Assembly: GCA_016782865.1 (NCBI GenBank) | Contig: JADHXR010000088.1 | Coordinates: 1 to 33,492 of the forward strand | Reading direction: 5' to 3' | Source of the DNA: Phycisphaerae bacterium | Lineage (GTDB): Bacteria > Planctomycetota > Phycisphaerae > Sedimentisphaerales > Anaerobacaceae | DNA: 33,492 nucleotides | Shown: piece by piece, positions 25,471 to 33,255 of the stretch | Numbering within the stretch: the first letter of the stretch is position 1 | Layout: every line of letters starts with the position of its first letter | Program-made: the position numbers and the translations under genes | Notes under the pieces: generated by a model | Told to the model about the DNA's origin: nothing | Database searches by the model: none | Seen by the model: the letters and a program-made list of their open reading frames with translations, nothing else

Positions 25471-26916
25471 ATGCACAAAATCACCTGTCTCGGGAACTTG
25501 ATGCTTCTATTGGCGGCCTGCCACACCTGTTGGGGCGAAGACCTCAAGGACAACAGTATAAGACCCTATGCGAAAAACCCGCGTTACTGGCAATACAATG
25601 GCAAGCCCGTGATGCTGTTGGGCGGAAGCAAGACGGACCATATCTTTCTGCTCGATGACCTCAAAACACATCTCGACGAGATACACGCGGTCGGGGCCAA
25701 CTACGTATGCAATACGATGAGCCAGCGGGAGGGCAAGGATCTCAAGCCACACAAGCTGCTACTGGACGGAAAGTTCGACCTCGATCAGTGGAACCGGGAA
25801 TACTGGAAGCGCTTCGAGAACATGCTGACGTGGACCGCAGAGCGAGAGATTTTCGTGCAGATCGAGGTCTGGGACCGCTTCGACTATTCTACACTGTACT
25901 GGGAGACCAGCCCCTGGAATCCCGGCAACAACGTGAACTACACCTACCAGCAAACAGGCTTTGCCCCCGAATACCCCAAGCATTCCGGCCAAGACCTGCA
26001 GCCTTTCTTTCACTCGATCAGAGGCATGGCGCGGTATAGTAAGAAGCTCGATCGCATTCGGATGTATCAGGAGGCATTCGTCGCCAAGATGCTGTCCTAC
26101 AGCCTGGACTACGGGCATGTCCTCTACTGCATGGACAACGAGACCTCCACCCCGGCTCAATGGGGTCAGTACTGGATTGGGTTCATCAAGGCCAGGGCCG
26201 CCGAAAAGGGTGTGACGGTCTGCACGACCGACATGTTCGACGATGCATTCATGGCCGAAAAAGCAAAGCATACTTCGCTCATCTTCAACGACGCCGAGCA
26301 CTACATGTTTGCCGATATCTCGCAGGTGAACAGCCGGAACTACGACCAGACACACTGGGAAAGTCTTCAGTGGCTTCTGCTGCAGGTGAACAAAACGCAC
26401 CCGCGCCCCAGCAATCACACCAAGATATATGGTAGCGGCTACAAGAGCTTTGGGACGGGCGGCCCTGAGGATGGTGTTGAGCGATTCTGGCGAAACATCC
26501 TCGGCGGCTCGGCCAGCGCCCGGTTCCATCGTCCAGACTCCGGCAACGGACTCAACGACTTCGCCAAGGCAAGCATCAAGGCAGCGCGCATTCTGGAGGG
26601 CCTGATCAAATTCTGGGATATCACGCCGCAGATGGGTCTGCTTTCGGACCGCGAGAGCAACGAGGCCTACCTGGCGGCGAAACCCGGAGAAAGCTACGCG
26701 CTCTATTTCACGAATGGCGGGTCCGTCGGGCTCGATCTTTCCGGCGCAACGGGCTCCTTCGATGTGACATGGATTAGCGTTTCCATGGGCATACCCACGC
26801 AGACGTCGGCAGCCGGGGGTTATCGCCTGATGAACAAGACCATCAAGGGCGGCGCGATTGTAACAATCTCGGCGCCGTACAAGGGCGGGTGGGTCGCCGC
26901 GCTCGTGAAGAAGTGA
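25471..26916 (+). CDS. Secreted glycoside-hydrolase-like (TIM-barrel) protein, possible lipoprotein
   Basis: 481 aa. The signal peptide ends with LLAAC (Cys17), a good lipobox, so it may be lipid-anchored. The barrel part opens with PRYWQYNGKPVMLLGGSKTD (about 34-53), the strand pattern of DUF4038/GH5-like secreted hydrolases, and continues with ILGGSASARF and DFAKASIKAA; a Glu in CMDNETSTPAQW is a candidate acid/base. Residues about 405-478 (YALYFTNGGSVGLDLSGATG) resemble the putative collagen-binding domain that commonly follows such barrels. Probably degrades or binds a polysaccharide; the substrate is unknown. The ribosome site is AAGGGA about 10 nt before the ATG. A TATAAT at 25390-25395 is a candidate -10 for this gene, without a good -35. 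Confidence 0.78.
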   Translation: MHKITCLGNLMLLLAACHTCWGEDLKDNSIRPYAKNPRYWQYNGKPVMLLGGSKTDHIFLLDDLKTHLDEIHAVGANYVCNTMSQREGKDLKPHKLLLDGKFDLDQWNREYWKRFENMLTWTAEREIFVQIEVWDRFDYSTLYWETSPWNPGNNVNYTYQQTGFAPEYPKHSGQDLQPFFHSIRGMARYSKKLDRIRMYQEAFVAKMLSYSLDYGHVLYCMDNETSTPAQWGQYWIGFIKARAAEKGVTVCTTDMFDDAFMAEKAKHTSLIFNDAEHYMFADISQVNSRNYDQTHWESLQWLLLQVNKTHPRPSNHTKIYGSGYKSFGTGGPEDGVERFWRNILGGSASARFHRPDSGNGLNDFAKASIKAARILEGLIKFWDITPQMGLLSDRESNEAYLAAKPGESYALYFTNGGSVGLDLSGATGSFDVTWISVSMGIPTQTSAAGGYRLMNKTIKGGAIVTISAPYKGGWVAALVKK

Positions 26917-26942
26917 GCCAGGCGAAAGATCCCAGTTGCTCG

Positions 26943-27072
26943 GATATTAATTTTGTTGCTGACAAGCAGACTCACCTTTGATAGTATCGACCGTGCGGAT
27001 GCCGATGGATGCAGTTGAGTCGTCGAACCGGAATTTGTCGGCTGTCAAAGGAGAGCAGTGCACGAGCGAAAC
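26943..27072 (+). repeat. Dispersed repeat family, copy B
   Basis: Starts TTGTTGCTGACAAGCAGACT near 26955, then CTTTGATAGTATC, GTGCGGATGC, GCAGTTGAG, and ends near CAGTGCACGAGCGAAACG. It follows the stop of the glycosidase-like gene. Its order of blocks matches copies C and D. Confidence 0.55.
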
Positions 27073-27140
27073 GTAAGAAACCTCTGGCGCATCCTCCAGG
27101 AAGAAGAGCAGAAGTCGAAAGCACAACATTAAGAGCCACC

Positions 27141-27255
27141 GAATCAATTCTGATCTTGGGAGTGACAGGCAGGCTCGCGTTTGATAGTCTGAATCTTGTG
27201 GATGCTGAGTGAGGCAGTTTTGACGCATCTGCCGAGAGAATGCTGTGCGAGACGC
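27141..27255 (+). repeat. Dispersed repeat family, copy C
   Basis: GAATCAATTCTGATCTTG, GTGACAGGCAGGCTCGC, GTTTGATAGTCTGAATC, TTGTGGATGCTGAGTGAGGC, AGTTTTGACGC, ending GCTGTGCGAGACGC. It shares all blocks with copies B and D in the same order. It lies about 200 bp before the barrel gene. Confidence 0.55.
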
Positions 27256-27454
27256 AAAAGGAGTTCAATCATTGGGTGAAATAGATAGGATGTCACCGGA
27301 TTACACCCTATTGTGGTATTATTGAGACTGTGGCTTGCGGGAGCACCGATTATAAAGTCAAATGGGAAATGTCAGATAAATCGGTTTGGCCCCGGCATTG
27401 GGCTCTAAGGGTCATTGATTCTGCTATTGGTTCATTTTAGGAGATACAGAGAAT

Positions 27455-28072
27455 ATGAAAGTCAGAATATATTGTGTACTGTTGGCCGTTGTTTTGGGAA
27501 CAACCCGGGTTTCGCTCGCCAAGGTCTTGTTCGGACAGAACTACACTGCGCTGTCTTATTCGTTCTTTGACTATGGGGACGGTGATCTATCCTATCTGGA
27601 CGACGGGCACGCCGGTTCAATACTGGTGAACTTTAGCCATGAATCGGATGAGGACATTCAGTTGGGTCTTGATTATGTGGATTCCGACGGGGTAAGAAAC
27701 TCGCAGGATGTAGAAATCTCTATCCTGTCTTTTCGGGCCGATCTGGTGCATACGTTTTCCGAGAGTGAAAAGGTCAAGCCGTTTATTAACATCGGATTGC
27801 GGGTCCAAGACATAGACGTAACCGGTCCGGCAACCGAGGAGGATGATTCGGACGTGGGTCTGGGCCTGGGCATCGGCGTTGAACTTGAACTGGCGCCGAC
27901 CCTGATGGCCAAGATATCCGCCAACCACGATAATGTGGGGGACGAGGCCAACTACTTTACGGCTATGCTGGGATGGTGGCTTACCGACAATCTCCTGGGC
28001 TCGATCGGCATAGGGCGAGAATTTGACGGAGACTCCACCTATTTTCAAGTCGGCGCGGTAATTGCGTACTGA
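27455..28072 (+). CDS. Small outer-membrane beta-barrel protein
   Basis: 205 aa. Signal peptide at residues 1-22 (MKVRIYCVLLAVVLGTTRVSLA). The rest alternates polar and hydrophobic residues in about eight strands (for example 'DIQLGLDYVDSDG', 'VKPFINIGLRVQD', 'LLGSIGIGREFDG') with acidic turns, ending TYFQVGAVIAY, compatible with an OmpA/OmpX-size eight-stranded barrel. No specific family recognised; location inferred as outer membrane. The ribosome site AGGAG (27438-27442) lies 12 nt from the ATG, rather far. The stop TGA is directly followed by the stop of a uvrA fragment on the other strand, marking a recombination joint at the gene's 3' end. Confidence 0.7.
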   Translation: MKVRIYCVLLAVVLGTTRVSLAKVLFGQNYTALSYSFFDYGDGDLSYLDDGHAGSILVNFSHESDEDIQLGLDYVDSDGVRNSQDVEISILSFRADLVHTFSESEKVKPFINIGLRVQDIDVTGPATEEDDSDVGLGLGIGVELELAPTLMAKISANHDNVGDEANYFTAMLGWWLTDNLLGSIGIGREFDGDSTYFQVGAVIAY

Positions 28073-28210
28073 TTAGAGAATTTCGTTGAGAAATCGCTCC
28101 GAGTGGCTTTCCGCCATCCGGTCCACGGTCTCAGGTGATTCCTGGGCAACTATGCGGCCCTCACCGTGTCCTCCTTCCGGGCCCGGATCAATGATCCAGA
28201 CGGCGGTTGA
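28073..28210 (-). pseudogene. uvrA: C-terminal fragment of uvrA
   Basis: Read on the minus strand, 45 codons plus TAA: STAVWIIDPGPEGGHGEGR, then IVAQESPETV and MAESHSERFLNEIL. It aligns with the UvrA end (ADWIIDLGPEGGxGGGxIV, 'GTPETV', 'ASHTxRFL'). Nothing upstream of about 28210 continues the homology, so the rest of the gene, including both ATPase cassettes, is gone. It begins right after the stop of the outer-membrane barrel gene. It is a recombination scar, not a gene. Confidence 0.75.
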
Positions 28211-28283
28211 CGCGTTTGGTGAAGGAGTTTAGGATAGCGGACAATAAGGCCTCAAATAAACGGCTCCGTGGAGAACGAATGCG

Positions 28284-28574
28284 GTGATAACCAAAGAAGA
28301 AATATTGAAAATGCTCGCCAGGGACAAACCGGAATTGCAGAAGCGGTTCAAGGTCAGTAAAATGGCACTGTTCGGCTCATACGCGAGAGGAGACCAGCAA
28401 CCGGGCAGCGATGTGGACATTCTTGTCGAGGTCGATCCGTCGATAGGTCTGGACTTCGTGACATTGGCCGAGACAATCGAGAAGCTCCTCGGCGTATCCG
28501 TCGACCTCGTCTCAAGCCGGGCTGTCAATTCGAGGGCGATGAAACTCATCGAACCGGAGCTGGTTTATGTCTGA
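28284..28574 (+). CDS. mntA: MntA-type minimal nucleotidyltransferase antitoxin
   Basis: 96 aa, GTG start with GGAG 10 nt upstream. Catalytic motif: GSYARGDQQPGSDVDILVEV (residues 31-50), with the G-S and D-x-D pair (D43, D45) and a third acidic residue in VSVDLVSS (D74). This is the MNT domain of type VII toxin-antitoxin systems, where MntA AMPylates a tyrosine of the HepT toxin to silence it. It overlaps the next gene by 8 bp (28567-28574), the usual arrangement. No frameshift or truncation is seen; the pair looks intact. Confidence 0.88.
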   Translation: MITKEEILKMLARDKPELQKRFKVSKMALFGSYARGDQQPGSDVDILVEVDPSIGLDFVTLAETIEKLLGVSVDLVSSRAVNSRAMKLIEPELVYV

Positions 28575-28896
28575 ACGCCCCGTCAATTTGTTGCTTGACG
28601 ATATCCGCGATTCCATAGACAGAATCGAGCAATATACGGAGGCAATGTCGTTCGAGACCTTTGCAAGCGATCAGAAATCCATCGACGCGGTGGCAAGGAA
28701 TCTTCGGATCATAGGTGAGGCTGCAAGTCGGCTACCGGATGATTTCAAGGAAGAACATTCCGGCCTGGAATGGCAGAAAATCGTCGGGCTCAGACACAGA
28801 ATAGTGCACGATTACTTTGGTATTGACATTGAGATTATCTGGCACATTCTGAGCAAAGACCTGCCTGAGCTACGTCAGAATCTGTCGCAATTATGA
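28567..28896 (+). CDS. hepT: HepT-like ribonuclease toxin (DUF86)
   Basis: 109 aa, all-helical. The HEPN RNase motif R-x4-H-x-Y is present as R76-H-R-I-V-H81-D-Y83 within IVGLRHRIVHDYFGIDIEIIW; Tyr83 is the expected AMPylation target. The N-terminal helices carry the family pattern (LLLDDIRDSIDRIEQYTE; SIDAVARNLRIIGEAASRL). Family knowledge: HepT cleaves RNA, often tRNA, unless modified by MntA. It is translated from an ATG inside the mntA 3' end. Copy D of the dispersed repeat begins about 90 bp downstream. Confidence 0.9.
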   Translation: MSERPVNLLLDDIRDSIDRIEQYTEAMSFETFASDQKSIDAVARNLRIIGEAASRLPDDFKEEHSGLEWQKIVGLRHRIVHDYFGIDIEIIWHILSKDLPELRQNLSQL

Positions 28897-28987
28897 GAAG
28901 ATGCCGAGTGAAAACGTTGGGTGGGGTTTGCCCCACTACTATCCAATCAATGCCCTTTCTCACGATGAAACAAACGCCAGAATGGAC

Positions 28988-29098
28988 AGATCAATATTGA
29001 TCTTGCTGGTGACAAAAGGACTCACATTCTATACGCTATGTCTTGTGGACGGCGGACGAGACAGTTTCAAGCCACTTGTGTGAGCGAGGCCGCGCAAG
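28988..29098 (+). repeat. Dispersed repeat family, copy D
   Basis: GATCAATATTGATCTTGCTG, GTGACAAAAGGACTCAC, TTCTATACGCTATG, TCTTGTGGACGGCGGACGAG, ACAGTTTCAAGCC, ending GAGGCCGCGCAAG. It has the same block order as copies B and C. Confidence 0.5.
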
Positions 29099-29147
29099 AT
29101 TCCACAAGCAGTCTGACGACAGGACTGGTTGGCATGGATCGGAGAAC

Positions 29148-29522
29148 ATGAGCAAGAAAACAAGATATGTCATCCACACAATCGGAGTTCTGTTTCTGGT
29201 CGTTGGTTTTGTAGGATTTCTGGCCGGTCCTTTATCCCACGAATCTGACTCTTTCCGCGAGGTTTTAGGTTCATTTGAGTTGCCACTGGGGGACCTCCAG
29301 GGAATTGCCGTAGTGGTAGGATGGGCAACTTGCTTGCCCATGCTGAATGAAAAGGAGCTTCTTGCTGCAAATGAACCGCATGGGCAGGAGAACCTGCCCA
29401 TCCTACGGAGTTCTGAGCGATGGGCTATTATTGGATGTGTCACCGAAAATCACATGACAGATTATCAACGGGCTAAATTCTGCGGAGGTTACTTATTTCT
29501 TTACGGTGATGAAAGATCATAA
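29148..29522 (+). pseudogene. Truncated membrane/propeller-type gene interrupted by palindromic repeat
   Basis: The 124-codon frame starts at ATG 29148 (MSKKTRYVIHTIGVLFLVVG...), with one membrane segment (about 6-26), then 'GSFELPLGDLQGIAV', which looks like the first strand of an NHL/6-bladed propeller ('GDLQGIAVD'). From 29316 the reading frame enters a palindromic repeat and the protein becomes low in plausibility (GWATCLPML, ENLPILRSS). The likely history is loss of the rest of the gene at the repeat. An intact short membrane protein cannot be excluded. Confidence 0.45.
29316..29406. repeat. Palindromic intergenic-type repeat with perfect 12-bp ends
   Basis: GTAGGATGGGCA (29316-29327) and TGCCCATCCTAC (29395-29406) are exact inverted repeats; inner TTGCCCATGC and GCATGGGCAG form a second near-perfect pair. 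It resembles REP/MITE-type elements and has no coding sense. Confidence 0.6.
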
Positions 29523-29554
29523 CCGAGATTTCGCAGAGGAATAGAAAGATCAGC

Positions 29555-29574
29555 ATGGGCAACAAGTTGCCCAT
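29555..29574. repeat. Second copy of the GGATGGGCA palindrome
   Basis: ATGGGCAAC, AA, GTTGCCCAT: 9-bp perfect arms with a 2-nt centre, followed by CCTA as in the first copy's right end. It lies in the gap before the phosphofructokinase gene. Confidence 0.55.
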
Positions 29575-29663
29575 CCTAAACAAGAACGACCATCTCAGCG
29601 TTCTGAAGCGAACTTAGCGGTTAGTAGCAGGAGTAAGCAATTGAAACCAAATGCTGATTGTGC

Positions 29664-29691
29664 TTGTGTCTTTGAACCGGCTGTGTATAAT
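29664..29691 (+). promoter_or_regulatory. Candidate promoter of phosphofructokinase gene
   Basis: TTGTGT (29664-29669), 16-bp spacer, TATAAT (29686-29691), 50 bp before the ATG at 29741. The -10 is perfect; the -35 is poor. Confidence 0.4.
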
Positions 29692-29740
29692 CTCGTTTCC
29701 GTGAAATCAACATGACAGTCTTGATGGAGAATTTACAGAA

Positions 29741-30952
29741 ATGGCAAGTGCACCGAAGGCAAACGCGGTTGTCGGTCAGTCCGGCGGCCCGACGGGCGTG
29801 ATTAACGCCTCCCTGGTCGGCGTTATCGAAGAGGCTCGGAAACATCCGGAAATTGAGAATATCTACGGGGCCGTTCACGCCGTGGCGGGGATGGTGAAGG
29901 ACGATTTCATCGATCTGGGCAAGCTCTCGGCCAAGACGCTCCAAGTGGTGGCGGCATCGCCCTCCTCGGCGATCGGGACCAGCAGGGACAAGCCCGACGA
30001 GGAATACTGTGCGAAGATCATCAAGGTCTTCAAGAAGCGCAACATCCGGTATTTCTTCTATATCGGCGGCAACGATTCGGCCAACACGGCCTATATCCTG
30101 AACACGATGGCCGACGAGGTCAACTACGACATCCGGTCGTTCCATATCCCCAAAACGGTGGACAACGATCTGATGGTCACCGACCATTGCCCCGGCTATG
30201 GAACGGCGGCGAGATTCGAGGCCTGCGCCCTGATGGGCGACGATCTGGATAACCGCGCCCTGCCAGGCGTGAAAATCGACGTGCTCATGGGCAGGGACGC
30301 TGGCTTTTTGACCGCCGCAGCGGCACTGGGCAAGCAAAGAGACGATGACGGTCCGCACCTGATATACGTTCCCGAGAGAGTAGTTTCGATGGAGAAGTTC
30401 CTCGGCGACGTGGATGACGTCTGCAACAAACTCGGGCGCTGCGTTATTGCGGTCAGCGAGGGAATTTGCGACGACGACGGCGTGACCTGGGCCAAGAAAC
30501 TGACTGATCAGGCCGAGACGGACGCTCACGGCAACATCCAACTGTCCGGAACCGGCGATCTGGCGGACTTCCTGGCAGGTCAGGTCAAGAGTAAGCTCAA
30601 GGTCGGGCGCGTCCGGGCCGACACGTTCGGCTATCTGCAGCGAAGCTATCCGGGGATGCAGTCACAGGTGGACGTCGATGAGGCGCGCTGGTGCGGACGG
30701 CATGCGGTTCGGTTCGCAATGGAAGAGGACAACGGATCGGTGGCGATCAAGCGAACAGGTGACGGAAAGGACTACGCGGTCGAGTTGTTCCGCACGGAAT
30801 TGAAGAATGTCGCCGAGCATACGAAATCCATGCCGGACGAGTTCATCAATGAAGAGGGCAACGGCGTAACCGATGAGTTCATCGAATACGCGATGCCGCT
30901 GGTGGGTGAACTGCCCAAAACCGAGTACCTGGGCGGCTATCCACGAATCTAA
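29741..30952 (+). CDS. 6-phosphofructokinase, probably pyrophosphate-dependent
   Basis: 403 aa, PFK-A superfamily. Glycolytic enzyme that phosphorylates fructose 6-phosphate. N-terminal phosphate-binding loop VGQSGGPTGVINASL (11-25); donor-site motif YIGGNDSANTA (108-116), where the Asp after GGN replaces the Gly of ATP enzymes (GGDGS), the hallmark of PPi use; IPKTVDNDLMVTDHCPGYGT (137 on) with the catalytic Asp pair and the Lys typical of PPi-PFKs; MGRDAGFLTAAAAL for substrate binding; PERVVSMEKF for a conserved Glu. The length fits the long PPi-type clade. The ATG is preceded by GGAG at about 12 nt. It is monocistronic: the next gene converges on it. PPi specificity is inferred from two residues. 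Confidence 0.9.
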   Translation: MASAPKANAVVGQSGGPTGVINASLVGVIEEARKHPEIENIYGAVHAVAGMVKDDFIDLGKLSAKTLQVVAASPSSAIGTSRDKPDEEYCAKIIKVFKKRNIRYFFYIGGNDSANTAYILNTMADEVNYDIRSFHIPKTVDNDLMVTDHCPGYGTAARFEACALMGDDLDNRALPGVKIDVLMGRDAGFLTAAAALGKQRDDDGPHLIYVPERVVSMEKFLGDVDDVCNKLGRCVIAVSEGICDDDGVTWAKKLTDQAETDAHGNIQLSGTGDLADFLAGQVKSKLKVGRVRADTFGYLQRSYPGMQSQVDVDEARWCGRHAVRFAMEEDNGSVAIKRTGDGKDYAVELFRTELKNVAEHTKSMPDEFINEEGNGVTDEFIEYAMPLVGELPKTEYLGGYPRI

Positions 30953-31025
30953 CGGTACGTCAACCTCGATTTGGTTAGCTTCAATCCTGCACCTGACGCA
31001 AGACAGTGCAAGCAGGCGGCTCTGG

Positions 31026-31045
31026 ATTCCCGCTTTCGCGGGAAT
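31026..31045. terminator. Bidirectional hairpin between convergent genes
   Basis: ATTCCCGC (31026-31033), TTTC, GCGGGAAT (31038-31045). It sits between the ends of the phosphofructokinase gene (+) and the DUF6807 gene (-). The sequence is a very widespread intergenic repeat type, so it may be a REP-like copy acting as terminator. Confidence 0.5.
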
Positions 31046-31077
31046 GACGTTGGGATGAAATCAGTCGGGCCTGCGGA

Positions 31078-32046
31078 TTAGCCGTCCGCGGGCCTGATTT
31101 TTGTGAACCGTTGCCAGGTGGCGTTGATAGCTTCGGCTGGCTTGATGCCGCTGTGAATATACAGGCCGTAACTAAGGCGGAGGGTTTGACCCGGGCGAAT
31201 TTCCCTGGGCCCGTCGAACGTCAGAGAAGCCCCCATCCAACCATCATTTCGAACGTGGAAGTATGTGGGAAAGTTGGGATTGTCGGGATGGTCAAACAGA
31301 GTGATACCTTCGACTTTGTCGTTTGTGATCGCGCCGCTGTAGTCGACCCATTTGGCCCGTTTCCAGAAGACCTCTTTCTCGTTGACCGCTCCTTCGGAGT
31401 TGCGGATGGTTCCGCTGCCGTCGCTGACACCGATGGTCTTTGCCATGCGCACGCCGATTATTCCGAAAGGTGTTTTCCCAAGTGTCACCTTCCGGTCCTT
31501 CGGCTTGAAATCCATGTCAATCGCCAGGAGCCATTCGCCTTTGGCCAGCGGCAGAGTCGTTATCCGGCGCGTTTCGAAAAGAAGAACCTCTCCGGCACCG
31601 TTTACCCACTCGTTCTCGGCGATCAGGGACGCACCATTGTCGGCATCGGCAAACTTAACGATGCGTTTGTGGCGGATCTTCCCCTTGCCGGCGTCGCTCC
31701 AGGAATTCGTGCCGTTGACGTCATGGTGAGAAATCCAGACCGAGTTGTGGTGGCCGTGCGATTCCGGATCGTGCGGGTGCCCCATGCGGGTCAGTGACCG
31801 CCCCGAAGGACCGATGACAGGGAACAGGAAGGGACGGTGAAGGGCGGGCCCGAAGTGATACCGCGCAAGCTCGACGCCGTCACGCTGAAACGATGCCTGG
31901 TGATACGGCATCGGCACAACCTGCATTCGCGGAACCGATTTCGGCTCCGATGGCGTCTCCGCTGCGGGAAGACCCATGGTTGCAAGAAGCAACAGAAGCA
32001 GACTTGTAAGGCCGTTTCTGCCAAATGGGTCGTTTTGCGTCGCCAT
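31078..32046 (-). CDS. Secreted DUF6807 (PmoA-family) protein
   Basis: 322 aa from the ATG at 32046, where the signal peptide starts (NGLTSLLLLLLATMGLPAAE). The PmoA/DUF6807 core is unmistakable: YHFGPALHRPFLFPVIGPSG, LTRMGHPHDPESHGHHNSVW, then HDVNGTNSWSDAGKG, FDHPDNPNFPTYFHVRNDGW and LRLSYGLYIHSG. These proteins occur in planctomycete and other polymer-degrading bacteria; their activity is not established, although the His-rich loop (H-P-H-D-x-E-S-H-G-H-H) suggests a metal or sugar site. An upstream in-frame TTG at 32070 would add 8 residues and overlap ftsY; ATG 32046 is preferred, 17 bp after the ftsY stop, so the two are probably co-transcribed. Confidence 0.87.
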   Translation of the reverse strand: MATQNDPFGRNGLTSLLLLLLATMGLPAAETPSEPKSVPRMQVVPMPYHQASFQRDGVELARYHFGPALHRPFLFPVIGPSGRSLTRMGHPHDPESHGHHNSVWISHHDVNGTNSWSDAGKGKIRHKRIVKFADADNGASLIAENEWVNGAGEVLLFETRRITTLPLAKGEWLLAIDMDFKPKDRKVTLGKTPFGIIGVRMAKTIGVSDGSGTIRNSEGAVNEKEVFWKRAKWVDYSGAITNDKVEGITLFDHPDNPNFPTYFHVRNDGWMGASLTFDGPREIRPGQTLRLSYGLYIHSGIKPAEAINATWQRFTKIRPADG

Positions 32047-32063
32047 GATCCGTGGCTTCCTCG

Positions 32064-32990
32064 TCAACAACTAAACAGTGCCTCGACGAACGTGCCAGGG
32101 TCAAACTCGGCGATGTCCTCGGGCTTTTCGCCCAGACCTACGAACTTGACGGGGATATCGAGCTGGTCTTTGATGGCGATTACGATTCCGCCTCTTGCGG
32201 TGCCGTCGAGCTTGGCCAGGAATATGCCGCTGACATTGATCGCCTCGGTGAACAGCTTCGCCTGGGAGATTGCATTCTGGCCGGTCGTGGCGTCGAGAAC
32301 CAGTAGCACTTCGTGGGGGGCGCCGGGAATCTTCCGCGTGACCACGTCGCGGATCTTGGTCAGTTGCAGCATGAGGCCCTTTTTGGTGTGCAGCCGCCCT
32401 GCCGTGTCGAGGATCAGAATGTCGGCGTCCCTGGCGACGGCGGCATCGCAGGCGTCGAAGGCTACCGCCGCCGGATCGCTGCCGCTCTGGTGCTTGACGA
32501 TCTGCACGCCGATCCGCTCGGCCCAGATGCTCAATTGCTCGACGGCGGCGGCGCGAAACGTATCGCAGGCGGCGACGATGACTTTCTTGCCGCTGCGGTT
32601 GAATATGTACGCCAGCTTGGCGATGCTCGTGGTTTTGCCCGTCCCGTTAACGCCGGCGACGAGAATGACGGTCGGCCCTGCCTGGGCCGGGTGCAACTGT
32701 CTGTCGCGGTCGGGCCAGTAGCTTTTGATGTGTTCTTTGAGAAATGGGATAACGTCGTCGGTGGTCGCGATCTGTCGGTCGCGATACGCTTGGCGCAGCT
32801 CCGAGACGAGCTTGTCGGTCGTCTCGACGCCGATATCGTCGCGTAGCAGCGTTTCTTCCAGCTCATCGAGCAGGTCTTCGTCGATCTTTCGCCTCAGGCT
32901 GAGCACGGATGAGAGCGAGCTGCTGATCTTGTCCCTGGTTTTGCCCAATCGTTCTTTGAAGAATCCGGCCGTTTTGGTAAAGATTCCCAT
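32064..32990 (-). CDS. ftsY: FtsY, signal recognition particle receptor GTPase
   Basis: 308 aa. NG domain with all GTPase motifs: VAGVNGTGKTTSIAKL (G1), ACDTFRAAAVEQL (G2), LILDTAGRLHTKKGLM (G3), FLAKLDGTARGG (G4), VKFVGLGEKPEDIAEFDPG (G5). It docks SRP-bound ribosomes at the Sec translocon. The N-terminal acidic A domain of E. coli FtsY is absent; the protein begins with a short amphipathic helix (MGIFTKTAGFFKERL), as in many short FtsYs, which could serve as membrane anchor. The ribosome site GAAAGG lies 9 nt before the ATG. A long inverted repeat sits just upstream. The downstream DUF6807 gene follows by 17 bp. Confidence 0.95.
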   Translation of the reverse strand: MGIFTKTAGFFKERLGKTRDKISSSLSSVLSLRRKIDEDLLDELEETLLRDDIGVETTDKLVSELRQAYRDRQIATTDDVIPFLKEHIKSYWPDRDRQLHPAQAGPTVILVAGVNGTGKTTSIAKLAYIFNRSGKKVIVAACDTFRAAAVEQLSIWAERIGVQIVKHQSGSDPAAVAFDACDAAVARDADILILDTAGRLHTKKGLMLQLTKIRDVVTRKIPGAPHEVLLVLDATTGQNAISQAKLFTEAINVSGIFLAKLDGTARGGIVIAIKDQLDIPVKFVGLGEKPEDIAEFDPGTFVEALFSC

Positions 32991-33020
32991 GCTTGGTCGC
33001 CTTTCGCGAAATTAGTCTTG

Positions 33021-33085
33021 AGTTCTTAGTGCTTAGTTTTGAGTTGAGCAAACATGTCAAAACTAAGCACTCAAAACTAAGAACT
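33021..33085. repeat. Long inverted repeat upstream of ftsY
   Basis: AGTGCTTAGTTTTGA (33028-33042) pairs perfectly with TCAAAACTAAGCACT (33057-33071) around a 14-nt loop; AGTTCTT (33021-33027) and AAGAACT (33079-33085) add 7 more pairs beyond a 7-nt bulge. It lies about 30-95 bp upstream of the ftsY start and could fold in its leader. Confidence 0.55.
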
Positions 33086-33255
33086 GATTCTGATAGTAGC
33101 GAGATTTGGAGGAATTTCAAGTCCGCGCAGGATTTAATTTTCCCGGATACCATCTCGGCCCGCAAGGCAGCATTTGCCGTCTTTAGGGTAGCTCTAATAA
33201 TTGCTTTCGAGCGGCAAGTAGAAGATTTTTGTATTCTGGCAAGGAAGGGAAATCA

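Noticed and set aside
26943..29098. Treating the four dispersed repeats as CRISPR or tandem repeats.
   Set aside because: Spacing is irregular, copies are diverged and separated by genes.
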